From the NCBI RefSeq assembly GCF_902477725.1, contig NZ_CABSIF010000005.1, positions 186,001-250,000 of the forward strand: a DNA stretch of 64,000 nt, written 5' to 3'. Positions within the stretch are counted from its first letter, which is position 1. Every line of letters begins with the position of its first letter. Positions 18,377 through 27,846 of the stretch are shown here, piece after piece. A program made the translations under genes and the position numbers. A model generated the notes under the pieces. That model was given only the letters and a program-made list of their open reading frames with translations, ran no database searches and was not told where the DNA came from. The DNA comes from an uncultured Desulfovibrio sp. (GTDB lineage Bacteria > Desulfobacterota > Desulfovibrionia > Desulfovibrionales > Desulfovibrionaceae).

Positions 18377-19963
18377 CTACTCAAGGCTGGTTGTATAAAA
18401 ACAGTAACGTCTCTTGCCAAGGCGCTTTGCCGTATACATGGCCAGATCGCCCCGCCGCACCAGATCTTCGCGCGAAAGTCCCTGATCCTCAACTAGCGCA
18501 ACGCCAATGCTGGCCGAAAGCCCCTGATACGCCTCGTGCGCGTCATACGCTTCAATCATGGAGGTCAGCAGATCGCTGGCGCAGGTGCACAGGCTTTCTT
18601 CCGTACACCCTTCGGGAAAGTAGGCGGCAAACTCATCCCCGCCCAAGCGGGCGATCACCGCCCCCCGCAGGTGTTTGCGCAGCAACTGGGCTGTCAGCAC
18701 CAGGGCTTTGTCGCCCGTATAGTGGCCGTATCTGTCGTTGACATACTTGAAGTTGTCCAGATCCACATAGGCAAGCCCCGCACCCAAGGGCAAGGTAACA
18801 GGTATCTGCCTGAAAAAATAATGACGATTGAAAAGGCCCGTCAGTTCATCCGTATTGGCCCGCTCTTTCAGCCGCTTTTCAATCTGCCTTTGCCGGGTAA
18901 CATCCCGGTAGATACAGATCATGCCGATCACATTGTTGAAGATGTCGAGGATATTCTCCTCGTACATATCAATAATGCGCTCGTGTCCATCCACGGCTGA
19001 CCGCATTTTGACGTGCTTGCCGTTGCGGATAAAGCCCAGGCGCTCAATGGCCCTCTTACGAAAAACCTCGCGCTTTTCGCCGATGATGTACTCCGTATCG
19101 GTGATGCCAAAAAGCTTTTTGAACCGCGCGTTAAAATTGACAATACGCCTGTCCGCATCCAGAAGCATGACCGCATATGGGATACTTTGCAAAACAAGGT
19201 CAAGCTCCGCAGTCATGTTGGCAATGTCGGTCACATCGCGGGCAATGCCCACGGTTCCCATAACGCTGCCGTCGACATTGAACAGGGGAGCCTTACGCGT
19301 CTTGAATTGGCGCATGCCCTGCGGGGCTTTGACCACCTCGTCAAAAACCCCCACCTCGCGTGAGTTCATGACGATCTGATCCGTCTCAAGACAGACAAAT
19401 TCACCCTGCGCGTATTCCTCCGGCTCCAGATCCCATATGAAATAATGCCCGCGCCCCTCAACAACCTCGCGGCTTTTGCCCACAAGACGGCAAAAGGCTT
19501 CGTTCACCTTTACGTGCGCGCCCTTGGCATCCTTGAACCACACGAGGTCTGTGGTCAGGTCAATGACGGTGTTCAGGTGCAGGGTTGCGAGGTCATGATC
19601 CCGGTGCTGGCGCACGGCATCGAGCAGACGCGCCACGTGAAAGTCCCACAAAGTGCTGCTTGCGGGGCCAAGCCATACATCATCAAGCAGCGGCAGATAT
19701 TCTGCCCCAGGCTGGGCCTCGCCCGCAAAGATGAAAAGGGCGCTCGATCTGGCAGCGCGGCGCATGGCGGGCAGATACTCAAGCCGGGGAGCGTCCAGCA
19801 ACACAATGTCGGCCCCGGCGCATTGGGCCTGAGCGTCAGTCTCTGGATCATGATCGGCAGTAATTATATGGGCAAAACCGGGACGCGGCGCGGCAGCGCG
19901 CAACGAAGCCTCCAGCAAAGGGGCAGAACTGAACAGCAGAATGTGCAGCGTGTGGTGGTACAT
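18377..19963 (-). CDS. PAS-PAS-GGDEF diguanylate cyclase
   Basis: A 528-residue cytoplasmic signalling protein with no membrane helix. The first about 120 residues resemble a degenerate receiver-like fold; two PAS domains follow (about 130-245 and 250-360) and a C-terminal GGDEF domain with an intact RLGGDEF active site. It should make cyclic di-GMP from two GTP. The inhibitory RxxD site five residues before GGDEF is absent (LRGA in its place), so product inhibition may be weak. It is upstream of the aminotransferase on the same strand, but a functional link is not evident. Confidence 0.88.
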   Translation of the reverse strand: MYHHTLHILLFSSAPLLEASLRAAAPRPGFAHIITADHDPETDAQAQCAGADIVLLDAPRLEYLPAMRRAARSSALFIFAGEAQPGAEYLPLLDDVWLGPASSTLWDFHVARLLDAVRQHRDHDLATLHLNTVIDLTTDLVWFKDAKGAHVKVNEAFCRLVGKSREVVEGRGHYFIWDLEPEEYAQGEFVCLETDQIVMNSREVGVFDEVVKAPQGMRQFKTRKAPLFNVDGSVMGTVGIARDVTDIANMTAELDLVLQSIPYAVMLLDADRRIVNFNARFKKLFGITDTEYIIGEKREVFRKRAIERLGFIRNGKHVKMRSAVDGHERIIDMYEENILDIFNNVIGMICIYRDVTRQRQIEKRLKERANTDELTGLFNRHYFFRQIPVTLPLGAGLAYVDLDNFKYVNDRYGHYTGDKALVLTAQLLRKHLRGAVIARLGGDEFAAYFPEGCTEESLCTCASDLLTSMIEAYDAHEAYQGLSASIGVALVEDQGLSREDLVRRGDLAMYTAKRLGKRRYCFYTTSLE

Positions 19964-20050
19964 GACATTCCTCGCTGGATCGTCAGGTAGGGGGAATGCC
20001 CATATCCTTTCTTAAATGCAGGCAAAGGGCAATGGGGCTGCACAGAAAAC

Positions 20051-23000
20051 TTAGGGCTTGACTATGAATTCCTTATTCTGCTGCGCCACGGAGCGACGCC
20101 GTGTTTTGCGCCAGAGGTTGAAGCGACGGCTCAGGCGGTCAAGGCACAGATAGACCACTGGGGTCGTGTAGAGCGTCAGCAACTGGCTGACCAGCAGACC
20201 GCCCACAATGGTGACTCCCAGGGGCTGACGGATTTCCGCGCCATCGCCGTGCCCAAGAGCCAGGGGTACGGCGCCCAGGATGGCCGCCGCCGTGGTCATC
20301 ATGATAGGACGGAAGCGCAGCATGCAGGCCTCAAAAATCGCTTTATCCGGCGGCAGATTGCGTGTGCGTGAAGCCTCCAGGGCAAAATCGATCATCATGA
20401 TGGCGTTCTTTTTGACAATGCCGCAGAGCAGCAACACGCCGATAAGCGCAATGACGCTGAACTCCATGCCGCAGGCCATCAAGGCCAGCAAGGCCCCGCC
20501 GCCCGCCGAAGGCAAAGTTGAAAGAATCGTCAGCGGATGGATGAGGCTTTCATAAAGCATACCCAGCACAATATACAGCGCGGCCAATGCCGCCAGCACC
20601 AGCACAACCTGATTGCCCGCGGTATCGCTGAACATTTTTGCCGTGCCCTGAAAACCGCTCACCACAGAAGACGGCATGGCAAGTTCCGCCTTGATGGCAG
20701 CCAGAGCCTCCTGCGCCTGCGAAAGCGACACGCCGGATGCAAGGTTGAAAGAGATGGTCACTGCGGCAAACTGCCCCTGATGCGCCACAGAAAGGGGCGC
20801 AAAAGCGGGAACCACCGTGGCGACGCTGAGCAACGGCACAAGGCCGTTGGCGCCCGGCAGGCGCACCTTGCCAAGGGCATCGGCACCGGCCAGCCAGTCC
20901 GGCCCGTATTCCAGCACTACATGATACTGGTTTTTATCCTGATAAATGGTCGATGCCTGACTTTGCCCAAAGGCATTGCCAAGGGCGGCGTCCACGTCCT
21001 TCATGCTCAGGCCGTAACGGGCCAGGGCATCACGATCCACCTTGACCAGAGTTTCAAGCCCGCGTTCTTCGATATCGCTGTCCACATCCTTGAACAGCGG
21101 GTTGGCGGCCACAGCCCTTTGCAGCTTGCGGCCCCACGTGCGCAGGTCTTCCAGGTTGTCCGCCTGCAAGGTGTACTGATATTGCGAGCGCGCACCACGA
21201 CCGCCCATCATGATGTCCTGCGCGGGCTGCAAAAAAATCTGCATGCCCGGCTCGGAGACAAGCTTGCCGCGCAGCCGCCCGATTACAGCCATGGCGTCGA
21301 GTTTGCGTTCCGAAAGAGGTTTCAGGGCGATAAATACCCCGCCGCCCCCCCCGCGCCCACTGTTAATGTTGCCCGACACATGCTGCACCGCCGGGTCTGC
21401 CCTGATAACATCTACAAGTTTGCGCAGCTTTGCCTGCGAAGCCTGAAACGAAGAACTCTGGTCAGTACGTATGCCGCCCATGATGACGCCCGTATCTTGC
21501 TGCGGAAAAAAGCCTTTTGGCACAACAACATACATCCACACGTTGGCGGCAATCACCACCAGCAACGAGCAGATGGTCAGGCGCGGGTGCCGCAGCACCA
21601 CGGGCAGGGTGTTGGCATAACCGCGCTGCATGCCAGAAAGCAGCCGCCCCCAAAAATTGCCCACACGGGCCAGCAGACGCCACCACAGGCCCGCAAGCCC
21701 ACCCGCGCCCAGGCGGGCGGCCTGCGCGGCGGCGGCATCCTCATGTGCCATGGGCCGCAAGAGCATGGCGCTCATCATGGGTGTGGTGGTCAGCGAAACC
21801 ACCATCGAAACCAGCACCGCCGTGGTGAGGACCACAGAAAATTCGCGGAACAGACGCCCTACAAGCCCGCCCATAAACAATATGGGCGTAAATACCGCCA
21901 CCAGAGAAATGGAAATGGACACAACGGTAAAGCCCACCTCGCGCGCTCCGCGCAAGGCAGCACGCATGGGAGTTTCCCCCATTTCGAGGCGTCGCACGAT
22001 ATTTTCGAGCACCACAATGGCGTCGTCCACCACAAACCCGGTAGAAACAGTCAGGGCCATGAGCGAAAGATTATCCAGGCTATAGCCGCACAGATACATG
22101 ACGCCAAAAGTCGCCAGCAAGGACACGGGAGCCGCTACCGCAGGAATGGCCGTGGCTCTGCCGTTGCGCAAAAACAAAAAAGTTACCAGCACCACCAGCG
22201 CCATAGAAAGCGCCAGACTTTTTTCCACCTCGTGTAACGAGGCACGGATGGTCAGCGAGCGGTCGAGCCTCTGGCCCAGGTCGGCGCTTTCGGGCAACCA
22301 CGAACGCAACTGCGGCAGCATTTCCTTTACCTGATCAACGGTTTCAATGATGTTGGCCCCCGGCGCACGAAACACAATCAGCAGCACCGCCGGTTTGCCG
22401 TCCGAAACAGCCATGGCGCGCACGTCTTCCGGGCCGTCCTTGATCTCTGCCACATCCGAGAGGCGTATGATTTTGTCTGCCCTGCGGGCAACAATAAGCG
22501 GTTTATAGTCTTCCGCCTTGCGCAGCTGGTCGCTTGCGCCAATCAGCCAGTACTGCCCGCCGTTGTCCACCTGTCCCTTGGGCATAAAGGCATTGGCCGC
22601 CGCAAGAGCCGTGCGCACGTCGCTCATGGTCAGGCCTGCCCGGTTGAGGGCATCGGGGATGACGTCCACGCGCACTGCGGGCAGCGCGCCGCCGCCCACA
22701 ATAACCTCGCCCACGCCCGGCAGTTGCGAAATCTTTTGCGCCAGCACAGTTGAGGCCGCATCGTACAGCTGGGTGCGGGTCAACACATCAGACGAAATGG
22801 CCAGAATCATGATGGGCGCGCCAGCCGGGTTCACCTTGCGATAGGTGGGGTTGGAGGGCATGGTGGGCAGATTTGAACGGGCGGCGTTGATGGACGACTG
22901 CACGTCTCTGGCCGCGCCGTCAATATTGCGGTCAAGATCGAACTGCAGCACAACCTCAGTGCTGGAAAGAGAGCTGGTGGATGTCATTTCCGACACGCCA

Positions 23001-23404
23001 GCAATACGGCCAAGGGAACGTTCCAACGGTGTGGCAACCGTGGCGGCCATGGTTTCCGGCCCTGCGCCGGGCAGCTTTGCACGCACCACAACAACAGGAA
23101 AATCCACCTGCGGCAGGGGAGCCACAGGCAAAAGACCAAAAGCCACTATGCCCGCAAGGGCAATGGCAAAGGTCAATAAGGCCGTAGCGACAGGGCGCCG
23201 GATGAACGGCGCGGAAAGGTTGGCTGGCAGTGCCTCAGGGCCAAAACGATGCCTGCGGCCCTGCTCCAGCAGGGCTTTGAGCCTGCTCGCACGGCCAGGG
23301 CGGGTAGATGCCTCCGGCCTAATCGGAGTGACGGCATTGTCGGCCTGTTCAGCAGCACGGCCTTGCAGAGGCGGATTTTCCGCGTCTTGCCGCTCTGTAC
23401 TCAT
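20051..23404 (-). CDS. mdtC: RND efflux permease, MdtC-like
   Basis: A 1117-residue inner-membrane RND transporter with the usual 12 helices and two large periplasmic loops. A 75-residue Arg-rich N-terminal extension precedes the first helix (RRPVATALLTFAIALAGI). Conserved motifs include GFVVDDAIVVLENI in helix 4, with the proton-relay Asp pair, and GIVKKNAIMMIDFALE in helix 10/11. The start overlaps the upstream mdtB-like stop by ATGA. In MdtABC two different permeases form a B2C heterotrimer, and the two unlike permease genes here fit that. No outer-membrane TolC gene is included, so an unlinked one is expected. Confidence 0.92.
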   Translation of the reverse strand: MSTERQDAENPPLQGRAAEQADNAVTPIRPEASTRPGRASRLKALLEQGRRHRFGPEALPANLSAPFIRRPVATALLTFAIALAGIVAFGLLPVAPLPQVDFPVVVVRAKLPGAGPETMAATVATPLERSLGRIAGVSEMTSTSSLSSTEVVLQFDLDRNIDGAARDVQSSINAARSNLPTMPSNPTYRKVNPAGAPIMILAISSDVLTRTQLYDAASTVLAQKISQLPGVGEVIVGGGALPAVRVDVIPDALNRAGLTMSDVRTALAAANAFMPKGQVDNGGQYWLIGASDQLRKAEDYKPLIVARRADKIIRLSDVAEIKDGPEDVRAMAVSDGKPAVLLIVFRAPGANIIETVDQVKEMLPQLRSWLPESADLGQRLDRSLTIRASLHEVEKSLALSMALVVLVTFLFLRNGRATAIPAVAAPVSLLATFGVMYLCGYSLDNLSLMALTVSTGFVVDDAIVVLENIVRRLEMGETPMRAALRGAREVGFTVVSISISLVAVFTPILFMGGLVGRLFREFSVVLTTAVLVSMVVSLTTTPMMSAMLLRPMAHEDAAAAQAARLGAGGLAGLWWRLLARVGNFWGRLLSGMQRGYANTLPVVLRHPRLTICSLLVVIAANVWMYVVVPKGFFPQQDTGVIMGGIRTDQSSSFQASQAKLRKLVDVIRADPAVQHVSGNINSGRGGGGGVFIALKPLSERKLDAMAVIGRLRGKLVSEPGMQIFLQPAQDIMMGGRGARSQYQYTLQADNLEDLRTWGRKLQRAVAANPLFKDVDSDIEERGLETLVKVDRDALARYGLSMKDVDAALGNAFGQSQASTIYQDKNQYHVVLEYGPDWLAGADALGKVRLPGANGLVPLLSVATVVPAFAPLSVAHQGQFAAVTISFNLASGVSLSQAQEALAAIKAELAMPSSVVSGFQGTAKMFSDTAGNQVVLVLAALAALYIVLGMLYESLIHPLTILSTLPSAGGGALLALMACGMEFSVIALIGVLLLCGIVKKNAIMMIDFALEASRTRNLPPDKAIFEACMLRFRPIMMTTAAAILGAVPLALGHGDGAEIRQPLGVTIVGGLLVSQLLTLYTTPVVYLCLDRLSRRFNLWRKTRRRSVAQQNKEFIVKP

Positions 23405-26400
23405 GGCCGTGCCTCTTGCGGGGGATCGCTCCGGGCTGCGGTTCCTTCCTGCCCTGCCCCGCTGTCTTCCTTATGGCCCTTGAAGCGGCGGCTCACGCGG
23501 TCAAACCACAGATAGATAACAGGCGTTGTGAACAAGGTGAGCGCCTGGCTGAAAATAAGCCCGCCCACCATGGTCACGCCCAGAGGACGCCGCAGTTCCG
23601 CGCCCATGCCCCAGCCGACCATGAGGGGCAATGCGCCCAGCAGGGCCGCCATTGTGGTCATGAGGATGGGCCGCAGCCGCAGCAGGCAGGCCTGACGAAT
23701 GGCGGCAAGAGGTTCCTTGCCTTCGTTGCGTTCCGCATCCAGGGCAAAGTCGATCATCATGATGGCGTTTTTCTTGACGATGCCGATAAGCAGGATGATG
23801 CCGATTATGCCCACCACGCCAAGATCCATATCTGCCAGTATCAAGGCCAGCAATGCCCCCACGCCCGCAGACGGCAAGGTGGAAAGAATGGTGACGGGGT
23901 GAACGTAACTTTCGTACAGCACGCCCAGCACGATATACATGGTGATGATAGCGGCCAGAATAAGCCAGACCTGATTGTCCGTAGACGTGGTGAAGGCCTT
24001 GGCAGCGCCCTGCAACTGGGTGCGCAGGGCCGCAGGCAGTTCCAGTTCTTTTTCGGTTTCTTCCACGGCCTTGACCGCCGCACCCAGCGAAGAGCCGCGC
24101 GCCACGTTGAAAGAAATGGTCGCCACCGGGAACTGCCCCTGACGCGCAACGGAAAGCCGCACGGGGCGCTCCTCAAGCGTTGCCAGGCTTGTGAGCGGCA
24201 CGGGTTTGCCATCGCCGCCCGAAACATAGATGTTTTCAATGGACTGCGGCCCCATACGGAAACGGGGGGCGGTTTCAAGCACCACCTTGTACTGGTTGGT
24301 TTGCGTGAAAATGGTTGAAATAAGCCGCTGCCCAAGGGCATCGTACAGGGCGTTGTCAATGGTCGACATGCTTATGCCAAGGCGGCCGGCGGCGTCACGG
24401 TTAATGTTCAGCCATGCCATGCGGCCCGGATTCTGATAGTCGCTGGTGACCATTTCAAGCTCTGGACGCTGGGAAAGGGCGTTCACAACACGCGGCAGCC
24501 ACTGATCCAGCTGATCCCTGTCCAGCGCTTCTATTGAAAACTGGTACTGGGTGCGCGAAATGCGGTCTTCTATGGTCAGATCCTGCACCGGCTGCAAGTA
24601 CAGGGTCATACCGGGCAGAGCGGTGGATTTTTCCATAATGCGGCGCGCAATGGCAGGCGCGCGGGCATCGCGGTCTTCCAGCGGCTTCAGTTCCACCGAA
24701 AGGCGCGAAGTTCCCATGCTCTGGTTGACGCCGTCCACGCCCACAAAAAACACCACGCTCTTAACCGCAGGGTCTTGCAGTATGAGGTCGGCCAACTGGC
24801 GTTGCCGCCCGGCCATGGCCTCAAAGGACGTATCCTGCGGCGCTTCGGCCATCCCCTGGATGACGCCCGTATCCTGCACGGGGAAAAAGCCCTTGGGTAC
24901 GCCAATGTACAGCAGAACCGTGAGCACCAGCGTTCCCACCGCCACCGCCAGAGTCAGGCTCTGGTGTTGCAGTACCCAGTCGAGTTTTTCTTCATACCAG
25001 GCCAGCAGACGAGTAAAAAACCTGCCGTCTTCCCGCTGCGCATGACTTCCGTCATGCTGCTCTGGCCGCAGCATGATGGCGCAGAGCATGGGCGTGAGCG
25101 TGAGCGAAATAACCGCAGAAATAAGAATGGTCACGGCCAGCGTTACCGCAAATTCGCGGAACAGCCGCCCCACCACATCCCCCATGAACAGCAGGGGAAT
25201 AAGCACCGCCACCAGCGAAATGGTCAGCGAAATAATGGTAAAACCTATCTGCCCTGCCCCGGTCAGGGCGGCTTGCACGGGTTTTTGCCCCTGCTCCAGA
25301 TAGCGCGAGATATTTTCAATCACCACGATGGCGTCATCCACCACAAAGCCGGTGGCGATAACCAGAGCCATGAGCGTGAGATTGTTCAGCGAGTACCCGG
25401 CAAGATGCATGACGCCGAGAGTGCCCACCAGCGAAAGCGGCACAGCCAGAGCGGGAATAATGGTCGCTCTGGCATTGCGCAAAAACAGCCAGATTACCCA
25501 GATCACCAGCGCCACAGCCAGCAGCAGTTCAAGCTGCACGTCGTGCACCGTGGCGCGGATGGTGGTGGTACGGTCTGTAACTACGCGCACGTCCACATTG
25601 CCGGGCAAGGTCTGTTTGAGCACGGGCAGAAGCCGCAAAACCCTGTCCGCAACGTCTATGACGTTGGCTCCTGGCTGGCGTTGCACCGAGAGCACGATGG
25701 CAGGCCGAAAGTTCATGCCCTCCCCTGCCACATAGGCTGCAAGACGGGCGTTTTCCGCGCCCTCCACCACCTCGGCTACATCGCGCAGACGCAGGGGGCC
25801 GCCGTCCTTGTAACCGATTATGGCTTCGGCATAGGCATCGGCAGAGGCAAGCTGATCGTTGGCATCAATGGTGCTGGCCCGTTCCGGCCCGTCAAAGCTG
25901 CCCTTGGCATTGTTGACGTTGGCCTTGGAAATGGCCGTGCGCACGTCAGCCAGGGTAAGGCCCGCATTGGCAAGCGCCTTGGGGTTCACCTGCACCCGCA
26001 CAGCTGGGCGCTGCCCCCCCGAAAGCGTCACAAGGCCCACGCCGGGCAACTGCGAAATTTTCTGGGCCATGCGTGTGTCCACCAGGTCTTCCAGCCGGGT
26101 GAGGGGCATGGCGTCGCTGGTGACGGCAAGGGTGATAACCGGGGGGTCTGCCGGGTTGACCTTGTTGTAAATGGGCGGCGAAGGCAGGTCACTGGGCAGC
26201 AAATTGTTTGCAGCGTTGATGGCCGCCTGCACTTCCTGCTCGGCCACATCCAGCGCCAGCGTGAGGTCGAATTGCAGGGTCACCACCGAGGCACCGGCGG
26301 AGGAAAGGGAACTCATCTGCACAAGGCCGGGCATGAGGCCAAACTGGCGCTCAAGGGGAGCCGTGATGACAGCGGCCATAACATCAGGCGATGCGCCAGG

Positions 26401-26553
26401 ATAGAGCGTCTGGACCTGAATGGTGGGGTAATCTATCTGCGGCAGGGCCGCCACCGGCAGATAGCGGTAACCCAGCAGCCCTGAAAGAAACAGGGCCACC
26501 ATAAGCAGCGAGGTGGCGATGGGCCGTAAAATGAATATGCGCGATAGGTTCAT
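23401..26553 (-). CDS. mdtB: RND efflux permease, MdtB-like
   Basis: A 1050-residue RND permease starting MNLSRIFILRPIATSLLMVALFL, the usual N-terminus. It holds GFVVDDAIVVIENISRYLEQG and, in the second half, GIVKKNAIMMIDFALD. It is closely related to the adjacent permease and ends in an ATGA overlap with it, so the two are probably made in fixed proportion for a heteromeric pump. The gene lies 66 bp after the adaptor gene. Drug substrates cannot be read from sequence; bile salts, novobiocin-like drugs and metals are typical for the family. Confidence 0.93.
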   Translation of the reverse strand: MNLSRIFILRPIATSLLMVALFLSGLLGYRYLPVAALPQIDYPTIQVQTLYPGASPDVMAAVITAPLERQFGLMPGLVQMSSLSSAGASVVTLQFDLTLALDVAEQEVQAAINAANNLLPSDLPSPPIYNKVNPADPPVITLAVTSDAMPLTRLEDLVDTRMAQKISQLPGVGLVTLSGGQRPAVRVQVNPKALANAGLTLADVRTAISKANVNNAKGSFDGPERASTIDANDQLASADAYAEAIIGYKDGGPLRLRDVAEVVEGAENARLAAYVAGEGMNFRPAIVLSVQRQPGANVIDVADRVLRLLPVLKQTLPGNVDVRVVTDRTTTIRATVHDVQLELLLAVALVIWVIWLFLRNARATIIPALAVPLSLVGTLGVMHLAGYSLNNLTLMALVIATGFVVDDAIVVIENISRYLEQGQKPVQAALTGAGQIGFTIISLTISLVAVLIPLLFMGDVVGRLFREFAVTLAVTILISAVISLTLTPMLCAIMLRPEQHDGSHAQREDGRFFTRLLAWYEEKLDWVLQHQSLTLAVAVGTLVLTVLLYIGVPKGFFPVQDTGVIQGMAEAPQDTSFEAMAGRQRQLADLILQDPAVKSVVFFVGVDGVNQSMGTSRLSVELKPLEDRDARAPAIARRIMEKSTALPGMTLYLQPVQDLTIEDRISRTQYQFSIEALDRDQLDQWLPRVVNALSQRPELEMVTSDYQNPGRMAWLNINRDAAGRLGISMSTIDNALYDALGQRLISTIFTQTNQYKVVLETAPRFRMGPQSIENIYVSGGDGKPVPLTSLATLEERPVRLSVARQGQFPVATISFNVARGSSLGAAVKAVEETEKELELPAALRTQLQGAAKAFTTSTDNQVWLILAAIITMYIVLGVLYESYVHPVTILSTLPSAGVGALLALILADMDLGVVGIIGIILLIGIVKKNAIMMIDFALDAERNEGKEPLAAIRQACLLRLRPILMTTMAALLGALPLMVGWGMGAELRRPLGVTMVGGLIFSQALTLFTTPVIYLWFDRVSRRFKGHKEDSGAGQEGTAARSDPPQEARP

Positions 26554-26619
26554 ATGGCGGATGCTCCCCCTTCAGGAAGGGGTGGAAGACACGGTGGGCA
26601 TTCCGGCAAAGCCGGGCTG

Positions 26620-27846
26620 CTATTCCGCAGGCTGTGCCTTGGGTGTTTCTGCGGAAGCCGCAATTTTCACTTCAATACCATCGCGCAGACGATCAAGCCC
26701 GTCCACCACCACCTGTTCGCCCGGTTCAAGGCCCTTATCAATAACTGTCAGGGCGTCAGTGGCAATGCCGGGGGTTACAGACCGCACAGTTACGGCATCC
26801 TGCCCCTTGCCGTTCTTGGCCGCCACATAGACGTAAGCCCCGCGCGACCCCAGCTGCACCGCCGAGGTGGGTACTGTGACGGCATTTTTAAGAACGCGCA
26901 CCTGCAAACGGGCGTTGACGAACTGGTTGGGGTACAGGGCCCCTTCAGTATTGGGAAAACGCGCCTTGAGCTTTACCGTGCCGGTGGAAAGATCAATCTG
27001 GTTGTCCAGCGAAAGCAGCCCGCCCACGTCAAGCTGACGTTTCTGCTCCCTGTCCCAGGCCTGAACAGGCAAGGGACGACGATCCACGTCATCCTCGTGG
27101 GCGCGCAGGGCCTGCACGACCAGCGGCACCTGGCTTTCCGGCAGGGTGAACACGACATCACAGGGGCTGACCTCGGTAATGCGCACAATACCGGAGGTGT
27201 CCGAGGCCTTTATCATGTTGCCTTCGTCCACATTGCGCAGGCCCAGACGTCCCGACGTGGGGGCCGTGATGCGGCTGTAGTTCAGCTGGAGCGCTGCGGA
27301 ATCCACGGCGGCCTTGTCGGCCTCTACCGTGCCCTCATACTGGCGCACAAGGGCACGCTGGGTTTCAAACTGCTGTGTCGCAATAAAGTTGCCCTGCGCA
27401 AGCTTGGCATAGCGCGCCAGATCCTTACGGGCATTGTCCAGCTGGGCCTGATCCTTGGCAAGAGTCCCTCGCGCCTGATCCAGCGTGGCCTGAAAAGGTC
27501 TGGGATCGATCTCCGCCAGCAAGTCGCCAGCCTTGACCTGCTGGCCTTCCTTGAAATGCAAGCGCTGCAACTGGCCGTCCACACGGCTGGTCACGAGCAC
27601 GTCGCTTGAGGGCAGCACAGTGCCCAGGCCATTGAGAAAATGGGGAACATCCTGAGCGAGGGCGGCAGCAACCCGCACCGGCGGCGTATCCATACCCATG
27701 CCACGGCGCGCCTGATTGCCGCTGAAAAATAAACGCCAGCACAGCAGCGCCACCACTGCCAGCAGCACAAGCAGCACCCATCGGCGCTTGCCAGAAAACA
27801 AGCTGAAAGCAGAGGCCATGCTCTGCCGAGATTGAATACCGGGCAT
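26620..27846 (-). CDS. mdtA: RND periplasmic adaptor, MdtA-like
   Basis: A 408-residue membrane fusion protein. An N-terminal anchor helix (WVLLVLLAVVALLCWRLFF) is followed by the lipoyl half-motifs (LPSSDVLVTSRVDGQL and RITAPTSGRLGLRNVDEG), a coiled-coil hairpin and the beta-barrel. It links the permeases to an outer-membrane channel. The start shares one base with the upstream kinase stop (TAATG), placing it in the same transcript as the two-component genes. Confidence 0.93.
   Translation of the reverse strand: MPGIQSRQSMASAFSLFSGKRRWVLLVLLAVVALLCWRLFFSGNQARRGMGMDTPPVRVAAALAQDVPHFLNGLGTVLPSSDVLVTSRVDGQLQRLHFKEGQQVKAGDLLAEIDPRPFQATLDQARGTLAKDQAQLDNARKDLARYAKLAQGNFIATQQFETQRALVRQYEGTVEADKAAVDSAALQLNYSRITAPTSGRLGLRNVDEGNMIKASDTSGIVRITEVSPCDVVFTLPESQVPLVVQALRAHEDDVDRRPLPVQAWDREQKRQLDVGGLLSLDNQIDLSTGTVKLKARFPNTEGALYPNQFVNARLQVRVLKNAVTVPTSAVQLGSRGAYVYVAAKNGKGQDAVTVRSVTPGIATDALTVIDKGLEPGEQVVVDGLDRLRDGIEVKIAASAETPKAQPAE

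Noticed and set aside
20537..26484. Two frames of over 560 codons antisense to the MdtB/MdtC-like permeases
   Set aside because: Gln/His/Arg-rich shadow translations of RND genes; the minus-strand permeases are unmistakable.
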